Part shown: piece after piece, positions 25,918-35,426 of the stretch | Layout: each line of letters begins with the position of its first letter | Numbering within the stretch: the first letter of the stretch is position 1 | Assembly (NCBI GenBank): GCA_951813525.2 | Contig: CATOTJ020000003.1 | Location: forward strand, 682,001 to 746,000 | Source: Thermohalobaculum sp951813525 | Lineage (GTDB): Bacteria > Pseudomonadota > Alphaproteobacteria > Rhodobacterales > Rhodobacteraceae | DNA length: 64,000 nt | Direction: 5' to 3' | Notes under the pieces: generated by a model | Told to the model about the DNA's origin: nothing | What the model saw: the letters and a program-made list of their open reading frames with translations, nothing else | The model's database searches: none | Translations under genes and position numbers: made by a program

Positions 25918-26277
25918 CTAGCGCTCCAACTCTCCGAAAAAGCCGATCACCTTGACCACCTTGCCTGCGTCGTTGATCTCGGTCACGTCAAAGCCCGGCA
26001 TCAGCAGTTTTCCGCCCTGGTGGATTTCCCAGTGATAGCGGCAATGATTGTTCTGGACGTCGATATTGGAGGCGCGGGAATAGACGGCGCCGGGGATTTG
26101 GCTGTGGACGAGACGAACCATCTCGATGAACGCCTCCCTGCCCATGATGTTGTGATTTGGGTCGACGAAATGAACATTGTGCTCCAGCGCGGCTTCGGCA
26201 TGGGCCCGGACCTCTGCTTCGGTCGACGCGTTCCAGGCGGCAAGCATGTTATCGAGACCTTCGAGATTGAGCGGCAT
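25918..26277 (-). CDS. SnoaL/NTF2-like protein
   Basis: A 119-residue cone-fold protein: a helical N-terminus (NMLAAWNASTEAEVRAHAEA), HFVDPNHNIMGREAF, and a curved sheet ending DVTEINDAGKVVKVIGFFG. Members are small lyases, isomerases or binding proteins, and the active residues vary, so no reaction is assigned. ATG 26277 has GAGGA upstream. It is convergent with the enoyl-CoA hydratase and divergent from the GST. Confidence 0.8.
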   Translation of the reverse strand: MPLNLEGLDNMLAAWNASTEAEVRAHAEAALEHNVHFVDPNHNIMGREAFIEMVRLVHSQIPGAVYSRASNIDVQNNHCRYHWEIHQGGKLLMPGFDVTEINDAGKVVKVIGFFGELER

Positions 26278-26496
26278 GGAATCCTCGTTGGTTTGTGTCC
26301 CCCAATCATCGCGAAGGCAGCGGGTAGATTGCAACCCATCAAGGCGCGGGGCGGCGGATCAGGTTAGCCTTTTGATTGCAAAGCCGCACAGGCTCCGCCC
26401 TTTCCGCGATACCTGCGTTGATTGTGCCGTCGGCGAAATCAGTTGATCCGTCGGCGTAAATCGCATGACTTCGGATGATCAGAACAGGGTGCTGCG

Positions 26497-27132
26497 ATGA
26501 CAAATGACAGAATCGAGATTTGGGGTGCAGGAACCGCGCGAACCTTGCGTCCATTGTGGATGGCGCATGAACTGGCGCTGGAATTCGATCATTTCCCGAT
26601 CCAGGCACGGACCGGTGAGACGAAATCACCAGAATATCTGGCCCTGAACCCACGTCACAAGGTGCCTTTGCTGCGCCATGGGGACCTGATCCTGACCGAA
26701 AGCGCTGCAATCCTGATCTATCTGGCGGAGCGTTTTGCCGACCCGGCGCGTCACTTTCTGCCCAATGACCCGGTCGCCCGGACCAGGCATCTGGAGTGGT
26801 GTTTTTTCATCATGTCCGAATTGGATGCCAACGGGCTGTACACGATGCGCCGGCATGGTCCGCTGAAGGAAATCTACGGTGATGCACCCGTCGCCGTGGA
26901 TGGCGGTCGCGAGTATTTCCTTCACCAGCTCGCGCAGATGCAACAGGTCATCCGGGCCGCGTCGCCGTTCCTGATGGGCCAGTTGATCAGCACCGCAGAT
27001 ATACTGTTTGCGTCCTGTCTGGATTGGGCGCTGCGATATGAAATCGCGTTACCGACACACCTGATCGACTATCATGCCAGCATGACGGCCCGTCCGGCCT
27101 ATCAAATGGCGGAAGCAAAAAACGCGGTGTAA
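26497..27132 (+). CDS. Glutathione S-transferase family protein
   Basis: A 211-residue GST. The thioredoxin-like domain (about 5-85) has NPRHKVPLL with the cis-proline and the glutathione-contacting Glu-Ser in ILTESAAILIYLAE; the all-helical domain follows (LISTADILFASCLDW). It conjugates glutathione or acts as a glutathione lyase; the class is not clear. It lies 52 bp before the CoA transferase gene on the same strand. Confidence 0.88.
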   Translation: MTNDRIEIWGAGTARTLRPLWMAHELALEFDHFPIQARTGETKSPEYLALNPRHKVPLLRHGDLILTESAAILIYLAERFADPARHFLPNDPVARTRHLEWCFFIMSELDANGLYTMRRHGPLKEIYGDAPVAVDGGREYFLHQLAQMQQVIRAASPFLMGQLISTADILFASCLDWALRYEIALPTHLIDYHASMTARPAYQMAEAKNAV

Positions 27133-27184
27133 AAGCTCGGTTAATGCGGTCAGGTCCGCGTCAGAATAATGGGAGAAGTCGGCA

Positions 27185-28387
27185 ATGCCAGGTGCTTCAA
27201 AGGGTCCGTTGGAAGGTATCAGAGTCTTGGACCTGACCGTCATTATGGCGGGACCGATCGCCACGATGATGTTGGCCGACCAAGGCGCGGACGTGATCAA
27301 GATCGAGCCGCCACAGGGCGATTTGCTGCGCAAGCTTGGTCACAAACACAACGGAATGTCGGGCTCGTTCCTGTCCTGCAACCGGTCCAAGCGTTCGCTA
27401 TGCGTCGATATCAAAACCGAAGCCGGGCTTGACGTTGTGAAAAAGCTGGTCGCGACGGCTGATGTCCTGGTCCAGAACTACCGCCCCGGCGCCATCGAGC
27501 GGATGGGTCTGGGCGAGGATGTGGTGCGCGCGATCCGGCCAGACATCATTTATGTCTCGATGAGCGGGTTCGGCGAAAGCGGCCCCTACGCGCATCAGCG
27601 CGTCTATGACCCGGTCATTCAGGCGATCTCGGGGCTGGCCGATGTTCAGCGCGATCGCGAAACGGGACAGCCGCGCATGGTGCGAACGGTCGTTCCCGAT
27701 AAAACCACAGCATTGACTGCGGCGCAGGCGATATCGTCGGCACTGTTTGCGCGCGAGCGAACGGGTCAGGGTCAGCACATTCGGGTGTCGATGTTCGACA
27801 CGATGGTCGCGTTCCTTTGGCCCGAGGCCAGTTCGAGCCTGTCCTTTGTCGGCAACGAACGCGATCCAACTGTTGGGCAGTTAGGTCTGGATCTGGTGTT
27901 CGAAACCCGTGACGGTCACATCACGGCTGGCGCCGTGTCTGATGCCGAATGGCATGGGATGTGCCGGGCCTTCGGGCGGGAGGATCTGCTGGCCGATCCA
28001 CGCTTTGCGACAGCGGCGACGCGGTCGGCCAACGTCGTCGCCCGGCGCCAGGTGATGAGTGAAGAAATCGCCAAATGGGATCGTGACGAGATCCTGGCAA
28101 GGTTGGACCGCGAAGGCGTACCCAATGCACCCGTCCTTGCCCGGACCGAAGTGATCGAGAACGCCCAGGCGATCAACAATCGGATCATCGAGGAATTTGA
28201 CGCCCCTGATGTCGGTCCGATCCGCCAGCCCCGCCCTGCGGCGCGTTTCAGTGAAACGCCGTCAGGTATCCGCGGCGCAGCCCCCGAGCTTGGCGGCGAT
28301 AACGTCGAGATTCTGTCGGATCTGGGCTTTTCGCCGGACGAAATTCGCGAACTGGAGGACCGCAATGTTTTGGCGGCTGGAGAGTGA
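27185..28387 (+). CDS. CaiB/BaiF family (class III) CoA transferase
   Basis: A 400-residue transferase. GPLEGIRVLDLTVIMAGPIA is the family N-terminus, SKRSLCVDIK and VLVQNYRPGAIERMGLG follow, and the catalytic aspartate is in VYDPVIQAISG. It moves CoA between carboxylic acids by a mixed-anhydride mechanism. Neighbouring enoyl-CoA hydratase and GST genes suggest acid catabolism, but the substrate is unknown. Confidence 0.9.
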   Translation: MPGASKGPLEGIRVLDLTVIMAGPIATMMLADQGADVIKIEPPQGDLLRKLGHKHNGMSGSFLSCNRSKRSLCVDIKTEAGLDVVKKLVATADVLVQNYRPGAIERMGLGEDVVRAIRPDIIYVSMSGFGESGPYAHQRVYDPVIQAISGLADVQRDRETGQPRMVRTVVPDKTTALTAAQAISSALFARERTGQGQHIRVSMFDTMVAFLWPEASSSLSFVGNERDPTVGQLGLDLVFETRDGHITAGAVSDAEWHGMCRAFGREDLLADPRFATAATRSANVVARRQVMSEEIAKWDRDEILARLDREGVPNAPVLARTEVIENAQAINNRIIEEFDAPDVGPIRQPRPAARFSETPSGIRGAAPELGGDNVEILSDLGFSPDEIRELEDRNVLAAGE

Positions 28388-28749
28388 GGTCGAAGAAAGT
28401 GGTCCGTTTCTTCGCGCTGGAACTTGCGAGGCGACGATGCCGCCCGCTTTCCGGTCACAATCTCGGCACTCCTGCCGTTGGAAGTTGCCCAATCCAAACG
28501 ACCACAAGACGTATGGTGTCGAGAGGTCTGGCGTGAGTTCCTGACTGATTTCACCGGCCCACCGGTCGATAATCTACCGGAGGTTCTCGCCTGCTTGCCC
28601 AGCACTGGCGTCGGGTTGTTTTTATGACCCAGGCGGAAAACCTCTGCCGAGGTTGACGCGGCCTTGAACAACGTGCTCTTTGGCCGGAAACGCACCCTGT
28701 GACCACAAATTCGGGGGTGAGCTGCATTTGCAGGCAGAGGAGAGCGCCA
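28388..28749. other. Intergenic region upstream of the soeA-like gene
   Basis: 362 bp without a convincing gene. It must hold the promoter of the sulfur-oxidation operon, but I could not assign -35/-10 boxes or an operator. A GTG at 28699 in frame with the next gene is not preferred because it lacks a ribosome site. Confidence 0.5.
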
Positions 28750-31599
28750 GTGCCACGAGTGCAGGAACACGAACTGGACCTATCGCCAAAGGTCGCCGAC
28801 GAAGTCCGCCAAACCACTTGCTATATGTGTGCGTGCCGTTGCGGCATCAATGTGCACCTGCGCGACGGCCAAGTTCGATATATTGAGGGCAATCGCGATC
28901 ACCCGATAAATCGCGGGGTCCTCTGCGCCAAGGGTTCGGCTGGGATCATGCAGCACTACTCGCCCGCCCGCCTGATGAAACCGCTCAAACGGGTCGGCCC
29001 GCGCGGTTCCGGTGAGTTCGAAGAAATCTCGTGGGACGAGGCACTGGGCATCGCCGCTGACAGGTTGCGGCGCGTTCGCAAAGACGATCCGAAAAAGCTG
29101 GCCTTCTTCACCGGGCGGGACCAGTCGCAATCCTTCACGTCCTGGTGGGCGCAGATGTTTGGGACGCCGAATTATGCGGCCCATGGCGGTTTTTGTTCGG
29201 TGAACATGGCCGCGGCAGGCATTTACACGATGGGCGGTGCCTTTTGGGAATTCGGATCGCCGGATTGGGAGCGCACGAAGATGTTCATGATCTTCGGTGT
29301 CGCCGAAGACCATGATTCCAACCCGATCAAGCTGGGTTTGTCGCGCTTGAAGGAGCGCGGCGCAAAGATCGTCGGGGTGAACCCGGTTCGGACCGGTTAC
29401 AATGCCATCGCCGACGAATGGGTCGGCATCACCCCGGGTACGGACGGGTTGTTTGTGCTGTCCTTGATCCATGAACTTGTCAGAACCGGCCATGTCGATC
29501 TCGACTATTTGCTGCGCTATACCAACGCGCCTTGGCTGGTGATCGACAATCCTGGAGGGCCGGATGACGGGCTTTTCGCCCGCGACGAAAACGGCGATCC
29601 GCTGATCTGGTCCAGAACCCACGGCGCCGAACGCCCAGCGAAGTCACATCGCCGGGAGGGTGCGCTGAAGGATGCGGTGACGTTAAAAGACGGCCGCCGC
29701 GCGGTCCCGGTCTTCCACCTTCTGGCAAAGAAATATCTCGACGAGAAATATGCGCCGGACGCTGTTGCCGAGGCGACCGGCATTGCAGCGGCAACGATCA
29801 AACGCATCGCGGCAGAGCTTGCCCATACGGCCTTCGAAGAAGCGATCGAACTCGACCGTCCCTGGACCGACGTTTATGGCGAACAGCATGATAAAATGAT
29901 CGGGCGGCCCGTCAGCTTTCATGCGATGCGCGGTATCAGCGCCCATTCGAACGGGTTTCAGACCTGCCGTGCGATCCATGTGCTGCAATTGCTGCTCGGT
30001 TCGGTTGAATGCCCGGGCGGGTTCCGGTTCAAGCCGCCCTATCCAAAGCCGCCCGAAGCGCACCCGACCCCGCATCGTCGGCGAATGGGGACGGGGCCGC
30101 TGGTTGGGCCGCATTTGGGCTTTCCGCGCGGACCCGAGGATCTTCTGCTGGAAGATGACGGCTCGCCAAGCCGGATCGACAAGGCATTCACCTGGGAATC
30201 GCCCATGTCGGTGCACGGCCTGATGCACATGGTCATCAGCAATGCCTATGCCGGCGATCCCTACAAGATCGATACGCTGTTCCTTTACATGGCCAACATG
30301 TCCTGGAATTCGTCCATGAACACGCGCGGCGTCATGGAGATGCTGGAGGCCAAGGACGAGGATGGCGAGTACGTCATCCCGAACATCATCTATTCGGATG
30401 CCTACTCGTCCGAGATGGTTGCCTATGCTGATCTGGTGCTGCCCGACACCACCTATCTTGAACGGCACGATTGCATCAGCCTGCTCGACCGGCCGATAAG
30501 CGAAGCGGAAGCTGCCTGCGACGCGATCCGTTGGCCCGTTGTTGATCCGTCGACCCAGGCGGATGGCAGAGATGTCAAAGGGTTCCAGTCTGCATTGATC
30601 GAACTGGGTACACGATTAGAGCTGCCCGGTTTCGTCAACGATGACGGATCTGCTGCCTTTAAGGACTATGCCGACTATATGATCAATCATCAGCGGCGCC
30701 CGGGGGTCGGGCCGCTGGCCGGTTGGCGCGGCGATGGCACAGCCGAGGGCCGCGGCGCACCCAATCCAAATCAGATCGAAAAATACATCGAAAATGGCGG
30801 CTTCTGGATCGGTCACATCCCCGAGGAAGCGCAGTTTTACAAGTTCGCCAATCAGGCCTATCAAAACTGGGCGGTTGAAACCGGCTTGTTCGACGCGCCG
30901 GTGCCCTATACGATGCAGCTTTACGTCGAGCCGATGCAGCGCTTTCGGCTCGCCGCGTTGGGGCATGGCGATATGGTACCGCCTGCGCATCTGCGCGAAC
31001 GTATTGGCGAGACGTTCGATCCTCTGCCGATCTGGTATGAACCGTTCGAGCAGGCAGGCGTCGATGAAACCGAATACCCGCTGCACGCAATCACACAACG
31101 ACCGGCTGCGATGTATCACTCGTGGGGTTCGCAAAATGCCTGGCTGCGCCAGATACACGGGCGGAATCCGCTCTACGTGCCGGGCGAGGTTTGCGACGCG
31201 CACGACCTGAAGGATGGAGATTGGGCGCAAGTCACCTCTCACCACGGCCAGATCACGGTTCCCGTGATGCGCATGGACGCCGTCAACGGAAAGACCCTCT
31301 GGACCTGGAACGCAATCGGCAAGCGCAAAGGCGCCTGGGCACTGTCACCCGATGCACCCGAGGCAACCAAGGGGTTCTTGCTGAACCATCTGATTCACGA
31401 ATTGCTGCCGCCAAAAGGCGATGGTCTGCGTTGGTCCAATTCGGACCCAATCACAGGACAGGCAGCATGGTACGATTTACGAGTGAAGATTCAGAAGGTA
31501 AGTGCAGAGGTGGTCGAGGCGCTACCGGACTTCGCCGGGCAGAACAGCCCGGTCCAAGACGCACCGGAAGAAGTTCGCTACGGGGAAAAGTGGACTTAA
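28750..31599 (+). CDS. Molybdopterin oxidoreductase, SoeA-like (sulfite dehydrogenase catalytic subunit)
   Basis: A 949-residue DMSO-reductase-family catalytic subunit. The N-terminal CYMCACRCGINVHLRDG...GVLCAKG provides the four cysteines for an [4Fe-4S] cluster, and the molybdopterin-binding domains follow (FGVAEDHDSNPIKLG; a C-terminal dinucleotide-binding domain from about 830). No signal peptide is seen, so it is cytoplasmic, as SoeA is. SoeABC oxidises sulfite to sulfate at the quinone pool. Here the usual SoeB ferredoxin and SoeC anchor genes are absent, and aprM lies 102 bp downstream instead. GTG 28750 follows AGAGGAG. A thiosulfate/polysulfide-type or other oxidoreductase cannot be excluded. 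Confidence 0.72.
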   Translation: MPRVQEHELDLSPKVADEVRQTTCYMCACRCGINVHLRDGQVRYIEGNRDHPINRGVLCAKGSAGIMQHYSPARLMKPLKRVGPRGSGEFEEISWDEALGIAADRLRRVRKDDPKKLAFFTGRDQSQSFTSWWAQMFGTPNYAAHGGFCSVNMAAAGIYTMGGAFWEFGSPDWERTKMFMIFGVAEDHDSNPIKLGLSRLKERGAKIVGVNPVRTGYNAIADEWVGITPGTDGLFVLSLIHELVRTGHVDLDYLLRYTNAPWLVIDNPGGPDDGLFARDENGDPLIWSRTHGAERPAKSHRREGALKDAVTLKDGRRAVPVFHLLAKKYLDEKYAPDAVAEATGIAAATIKRIAAELAHTAFEEAIELDRPWTDVYGEQHDKMIGRPVSFHAMRGISAHSNGFQTCRAIHVLQLLLGSVECPGGFRFKPPYPKPPEAHPTPHRRRMGTGPLVGPHLGFPRGPEDLLLEDDGSPSRIDKAFTWESPMSVHGLMHMVISNAYAGDPYKIDTLFLYMANMSWNSSMNTRGVMEMLEAKDEDGEYVIPNIIYSDAYSSEMVAYADLVLPDTTYLERHDCISLLDRPISEAEAACDAIRWPVVDPSTQADGRDVKGFQSALIELGTRLELPGFVNDDGSAAFKDYADYMINHQRRPGVGPLAGWRGDGTAEGRGAPNPNQIEKYIENGGFWIGHIPEEAQFYKFANQAYQNWAVETGLFDAPVPYTMQLYVEPMQRFRLAALGHGDMVPPAHLRERIGETFDPLPIWYEPFEQAGVDETEYPLHAITQRPAAMYHSWGSQNAWLRQIHGRNPLYVPGEVCDAHDLKDGDWAQVTSHHGQITVPVMRMDAVNGKTLWTWNAIGKRKGAWALSPDAPEATKGFLLNHLIHELLPPKGDGLRWSNSDPITGQAAWYDLRVKIQKVSAEVVEALPDFAGQNSPVQDAPEEVRYGEKWT

Positions 31600-31701
31600 C
31601 GCGCCTATAGCTGCAGAAGAGCCGCGAAAAGGCTCGCAGAGTAGCAACATCCCGCCTGGGGGAACGAACCAGGAAACGGGTTCAAAGGGGAATATCAATA
31701 A

Positions 31702-32544
31702 ATGCTCACCACAAATCCATTTGCTGAACTTTCGGCATCGGTGTCGCCCGGCATCATGCAGACATTCGTGATCGTCATGATCGTTCTGGTCGTTGGCGGC
31801 ACATTGTTTGACGTGATGCACAAGAAGAGTGCGAAATACTTTGCAGCGCTGTCGCGCAAAGCGATCGAGGATGGCAAGCGCCCGGTCGGTGGCGGCGAGA
31901 AAATGTCGATCGCGGTTAAAACCGTCGCGGCAGATGTTCTGACATCCGCCGAATTCTGCAACCCTCATCGGCGCATCGCGCACCTGTTGGGCATGTACGG
32001 CTTCGTGATCTATGTGCTCGCCAGCGCTATTTTGGTCTTCGGCTATACTGGCGAAGGCGCCAGCGGCGGCGGGTTTTGGGCGTTTCTCTGGTTCCTCGGC
32101 AGTCTGATGATCTGCGGTGGCGGCTATTGGTTCTGGTTCTTCATCAGGGTCGACGTGGCATCCGAAGGTCAGTCACCGTTCCGGGTGATGCGGGCAGACC
32201 TTTTTGTCCTGTCGCTTCTGGGCATGGCAACGTTCGGTCTGCTTTGGGCCATCTTCCAGTATGCGGGCGCCGGATGGCTCGCCGCCCTTCTGCTGGCGCT
32301 CTATCTCATCTCGACACTTGCATTGTTCGCAGGCGTCCCGTGGTCGAAATTCGCCCACATGTTCTTCAAGCCAGCGGCGGCCTACCAAAAGCGGGTGGCC
32401 AAGGCGAACGGTTCGGCGATGAACCTGCCCACCAACAGCCGCGACGATGCCGACCAGCGTGCTCGGCATTCGATGGAACTGCTGAAGGACGCCCCCATGG
32501 ACATGGGGCTTGGGATCAAACGCGAGGCGCCGCACCACTACTGA
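31702..32544 (+). CDS. aprM: AprM, membrane anchor of dissimilatory APS reductase
   Basis: A 280-residue protein with about five membrane segments (for example TFVIVMIVLVVGGTLF, GFVIYVLASAILVFGY, LWFLGSLMICGGGYWFWFF, LAALLLALYLISTLALFAGV). AprM replaces QmoABC in some sulfur oxidisers and is thought to pass electrons between AprBA and quinone. The assignment rests on topology and on its place just before aprB and aprA. A GGGGA lies 13 bases before the ATG. Confidence 0.85.
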   Translation: MLTTNPFAELSASVSPGIMQTFVIVMIVLVVGGTLFDVMHKKSAKYFAALSRKAIEDGKRPVGGGEKMSIAVKTVAADVLTSAEFCNPHRRIAHLLGMYGFVIYVLASAILVFGYTGEGASGGGFWAFLWFLGSLMICGGGYWFWFFIRVDVASEGQSPFRVMRADLFVLSLLGMATFGLLWAIFQYAGAGWLAALLLALYLISTLALFAGVPWSKFAHMFFKPAAAYQKRVAKANGSAMNLPTNSRDDADQRARHSMELLKDAPMDMGLGIKREAPHHY

Positions 32545-32588
32545 TCGGCGGATCGCAAAACCAATCTAAAAAGACAGGGAACCGGCTT

Positions 32589-33068
32589 ATGCCAACTTTT
32601 GTTTACATGACACGATGCGACGGTTGCGGACATTGCGTCGATATCTGCCCGTCCGACATCATGCACATCGATAAGACCACACGCCGCGCCTACAATATCG
32701 AACCCAGCATGTGCTGGGAGTGCTATTCCTGCGTCAAAGCGTGCCCGCAGGACGCAATTGACGTGCGCGGCTATGCCGATTTTGCTCCGCTCGGTCACAG
32801 CGTCCGCGTCGACCGTGACGAGAAAAAGGGCACGATTGCCTGGCGGATCAAGTTCCGGGACGGGACCGAAAAAGACTTCCTTTCACCGATCACCACCAAG
32901 CCATGGGGGCGCGATATTCCCCAGTTGGCGGATGAATCGGGTCCCAGCCAGGAAATGCGCGACAGCCAGCTGCTGTACAAAGAACCCAACTATCTGCGCA
33001 TGGATGACGGTGGCCTGCACACGCTGGAATCGAACGGTCTTAAGATGAAAAAAGGCGTGTACTACTGA
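32589..33068 (+). CDS. aprB: Adenylylsulfate reductase beta subunit (iron-sulfur)
   Basis: A 159-residue ferredoxin-like subunit. Two [4Fe-4S] sites are clear: CDGCGHCVDICP and CWECYSCVKACP. The C-terminal tail (GPSQEMRDSQLLYKEPNY... KKGVYY) is the arm that wraps around AprA in known structures. It carries electrons between the AprA flavin and the membrane partner. The stop overlaps the aprA start by 1 bp. Confidence 0.97.
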   Translation: MPTFVYMTRCDGCGHCVDICPSDIMHIDKTTRRAYNIEPSMCWECYSCVKACPQDAIDVRGYADFAPLGHSVRVDRDEKKGTIAWRIKFRDGTEKDFLSPITTKPWGRDIPQLADESGPSQEMRDSQLLYKEPNYLRMDDGGLHTLESNGLKMKKGVYY

Positions 33069-34936
33069 TGGCTCACAAAACGATTGTCGAAGACAACATT
33101 GACATCTTGGTTGTCGGTGCAGGCCTGGGCGGCACTGGTGCGGCGTTCGAGGCCCGGTATTGGGGCCAGGATAAGAAGATCATCATTGCCGAAAAGGCCA
33201 ATATCGATCGGTCTGGCGCGGTCGCGCAGGGTCTATACGCCATCAACTGCTACATGGGCACACGCTGGGGCGAGAATAATCCTGAAGACCACGTCCGTTA
33301 TGCCCGCATCGATCTGATGGGTCTGGTGCGCGAAGATTTGCTTTTCGATATGGCACGCCACGTCGACAGCACCGTGCACCAGTTCGAAGATTGGGGCCTG
33401 CCGATCATGAAGGACCCGGAAACCGGGCAATACCTTCGCGAAGGCCGCTGGCAGATCATGATCCACGGCGAATCCTACAAGCCGATCGTCGCCGAGGCGG
33501 CCAAGAAGTCGGCCGATCAGGTCTTTAACCGGATCTGTGTCACGCACATGCTGATGGACGAAAGCAAGCCGAACCGGGTCGCCGGTGCTGTTGGCTTCAA
33601 CGTGCGAACGGGTAATTATCACGTCTTCAAGTCGAAAGCCGTGGTTTGCTCGGCAGGCGGCGCCTCGAACATCTTCAAACCGCGTTCGGTCGGCGAGGGA
33701 TCGGGCCGGACCTGGTACGCCCCTTGGTCTTCCGCTTCGGCTTATGGTCTGCTGATCTATGCCGGTGCCAAGATGACCCAGATGGAAAACCGGATCGTTC
33801 TGGCACGTTTCAAAGACGGTTACGGGCCGGTCGGCGCCTACTTCCTGCACCTCAAGACCTATACGCAGAACGGTATGGGCGAGGAATACGAATCCAAATG
33901 GTTCCCAGAACTGCAGAAGATGGTCGGAAAAGAATATTTGGACCCGGAAGTCTCGCACCTGACGCACAGGCCCATTCCAACCTGTCTGCGCAACCACGCG
34001 ATGATTTCCGAGATGAACGCGGGCCGCGGGCCGATCCACATGGTCACGATGCACTCGTTCCAGGATCCGCACCTGGAGGAGGTCGGGTGGGAAAACTTCC
34101 TGGGTATGACCGTCGGTCAGGCGGTTCTCTGGGCCTCGACCGATGTAGACCCGAAGAATGAAAATCCCGAGCTGACGACGTCGGAACCCTATGTCATGGG
34201 CTCTCACGCCACCGGATCCGGTGCGTGGTGTTCCGGCCCGGAGGATGTCTCGCCCGACGAATATTTCTGGGGTTATAACCGGATGACCACTGTCGAAGGC
34301 CTCTTCGGCGCAGGCGATGCAGTGGGCGGCACACCGCACGCGTTCTCGTCCGGCTCGTTTACCGAAGGCCGCTTGGCCGCGAAAGCGGCGTGCAAGTATA
34401 TTGACGATGGTAAAGGCGAAGGCATTGTCGTTTCCGAAGCGCAGATCCAAGGGCGCAAGGAAGAAGTCTTCAAGCCGATGGTGCACTATAAAATCTATCG
34501 CAACGCTATCGTCGCCGGTGACGTCAACCCGCATTACATCAACCCAAAGCAAGGTCTCGACCGGTTGCAGAAGCTGATGGACGAATATTGCGGCGGCGTC
34601 ACGGTCAGCTACATGACCAACGAAAAGCTACTTCAGATCGGCCTAAAGAAACTCAAGATCATGGAAGAAGATCTCGACTCTCTCGCTGCCGAAGATGTCC
34701 ACGAGCTGCTGCGCGCGTGGGAGCTGAAGCACCGTCACCGCGCCGCTGAATGCGTGACCCAGCATACGCTTTTCCGTAAGGAAACCCGTTGGCCTGGCTA
34801 TTACTATCGCGGTGATCACATGAAGGTGGATGACGAGAACTGGCACGTTCTGACGGTGTCGCGGCGCGATCCCGAAACCGGAAAGTACACCATGGAAAAG
34901 GCGCCGTGCTATCACCTCGTGGGCGACGACGAATAG
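33068..34936 (+). CDS. aprA: Adenylylsulfate reductase alpha subunit (FAD)
   Basis: A 622-residue flavoprotein of the fumarate reductase/succinate dehydrogenase fold. The FAD motif is VVGAGLGGTGAAFEARYWG; GAVAQGLYAINCYMG, FGAGDAVGGTPHAFSSGSF and EGRLAAKAACKYI are AprA landmarks. With AprB it interconverts sulfite plus AMP and APS. Together with sat (ATP made from APS) and aprM (not qmo), the oxidative direction is most likely. Whether it belongs to the sulfur-oxidiser lineage I or II would need a tree. Confidence 0.98.
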   Translation: MAHKTIVEDNIDILVVGAGLGGTGAAFEARYWGQDKKIIIAEKANIDRSGAVAQGLYAINCYMGTRWGENNPEDHVRYARIDLMGLVREDLLFDMARHVDSTVHQFEDWGLPIMKDPETGQYLREGRWQIMIHGESYKPIVAEAAKKSADQVFNRICVTHMLMDESKPNRVAGAVGFNVRTGNYHVFKSKAVVCSAGGASNIFKPRSVGEGSGRTWYAPWSSASAYGLLIYAGAKMTQMENRIVLARFKDGYGPVGAYFLHLKTYTQNGMGEEYESKWFPELQKMVGKEYLDPEVSHLTHRPIPTCLRNHAMISEMNAGRGPIHMVTMHSFQDPHLEEVGWENFLGMTVGQAVLWASTDVDPKNENPELTTSEPYVMGSHATGSGAWCSGPEDVSPDEYFWGYNRMTTVEGLFGAGDAVGGTPHAFSSGSFTEGRLAAKAACKYIDDGKGEGIVVSEAQIQGRKEEVFKPMVHYKIYRNAIVAGDVNPHYINPKQGLDRLQKLMDEYCGGVTVSYMTNEKLLQIGLKKLKIMEEDLDSLAAEDVHELLRAWELKHRHRAAECVTQHTLFRKETRWPGYYYRGDHMKVDDENWHVLTVSRRDPETGKYTMEKAPCYHLVGDDE

Positions 34937-34948
34937 CAAGGTAGTCCA

Positions 34949-34979
34949 CCCGGCGGCGGTCTGTCCGATTGCTGCCGGG
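34949..34979 (+). other. Imperfect hairpin after aprA
   Basis: CCCGGC and GCCGGG arms, extendable to nine pairs with one G-T, in the 124-bp gap after aprA. No T-run follows. It may mark an RNA end that makes aprMBA more abundant than the genes after it. Confidence 0.3.
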
Positions 34980-35060
34980 AACTCCAGAACTCGAGCATCG
35001 TGACGGCCTATCGGCGGCAAGGCCGGTATCGCTTTTTGACCCGACCGCAGAGAACATTAC

Positions 35061-35411
35061 GTGAGCATAGTCTTCAAAACCGACGAAGAAATTCAGGCCA
35101 TCGCTGACTCGCTCTGGCGAGAGCTGGTCAAGAATTCGAACGAGGGCAAATACGGCGAGTTCACCAGGAACTTTTCGACCGATTTTGCGCGCGCGATGAA
35201 CCAGGTCGAAGCAGGACACCAATTTGCCAACAGCGCGTTGGCCCGGAACCTGGCGGAGGATGCAGATTTCCTGGGCACCATTCGCCGCGGAGATCACGTT
35301 ACCGTCCTCTATCGGCAAAAGAGCACCGCTAAACAGGGCGAATGGCTGGGGCGGTTGGTCCTGGGCTATGAGGACGACGATGTGCGCATCTTTGGCGCCA
35401 GCATATTCTGA
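35061..35411 (+). CDS. Small protein of unknown function in the apr operon
   Basis: A 116-residue cytoplasmic protein from a GTG at 35061. The helical N-terminus (FKTDEEIQAIADSLWRELV) and a beta-rich C-terminus (TVLYRQK...GRLVLGYEDDDVRIFGASIF) give it an NTF2-like look, but I do not recognise a family. It lies between aprA and the SlyD-like gene, 15 bp before the latter. No ribosome site is strong; an upstream start is not available. Confidence 0.65.
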   Translation: MSIVFKTDEEIQAIADSLWRELVKNSNEGKYGEFTRNFSTDFARAMNQVEAGHQFANSALARNLAEDADFLGTIRRGDHVTVLYRQKSTAKQGEWLGRLVLGYEDDDVRIFGASIF

Positions 35412-35426
35412 GGCATCTGAACCGGC

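Noticed and set aside
28388..28749. Possible small genes in the gap before the SoeA-like gene
   Set aside because: Short frames on both strands lack ribosome sites and motifs.
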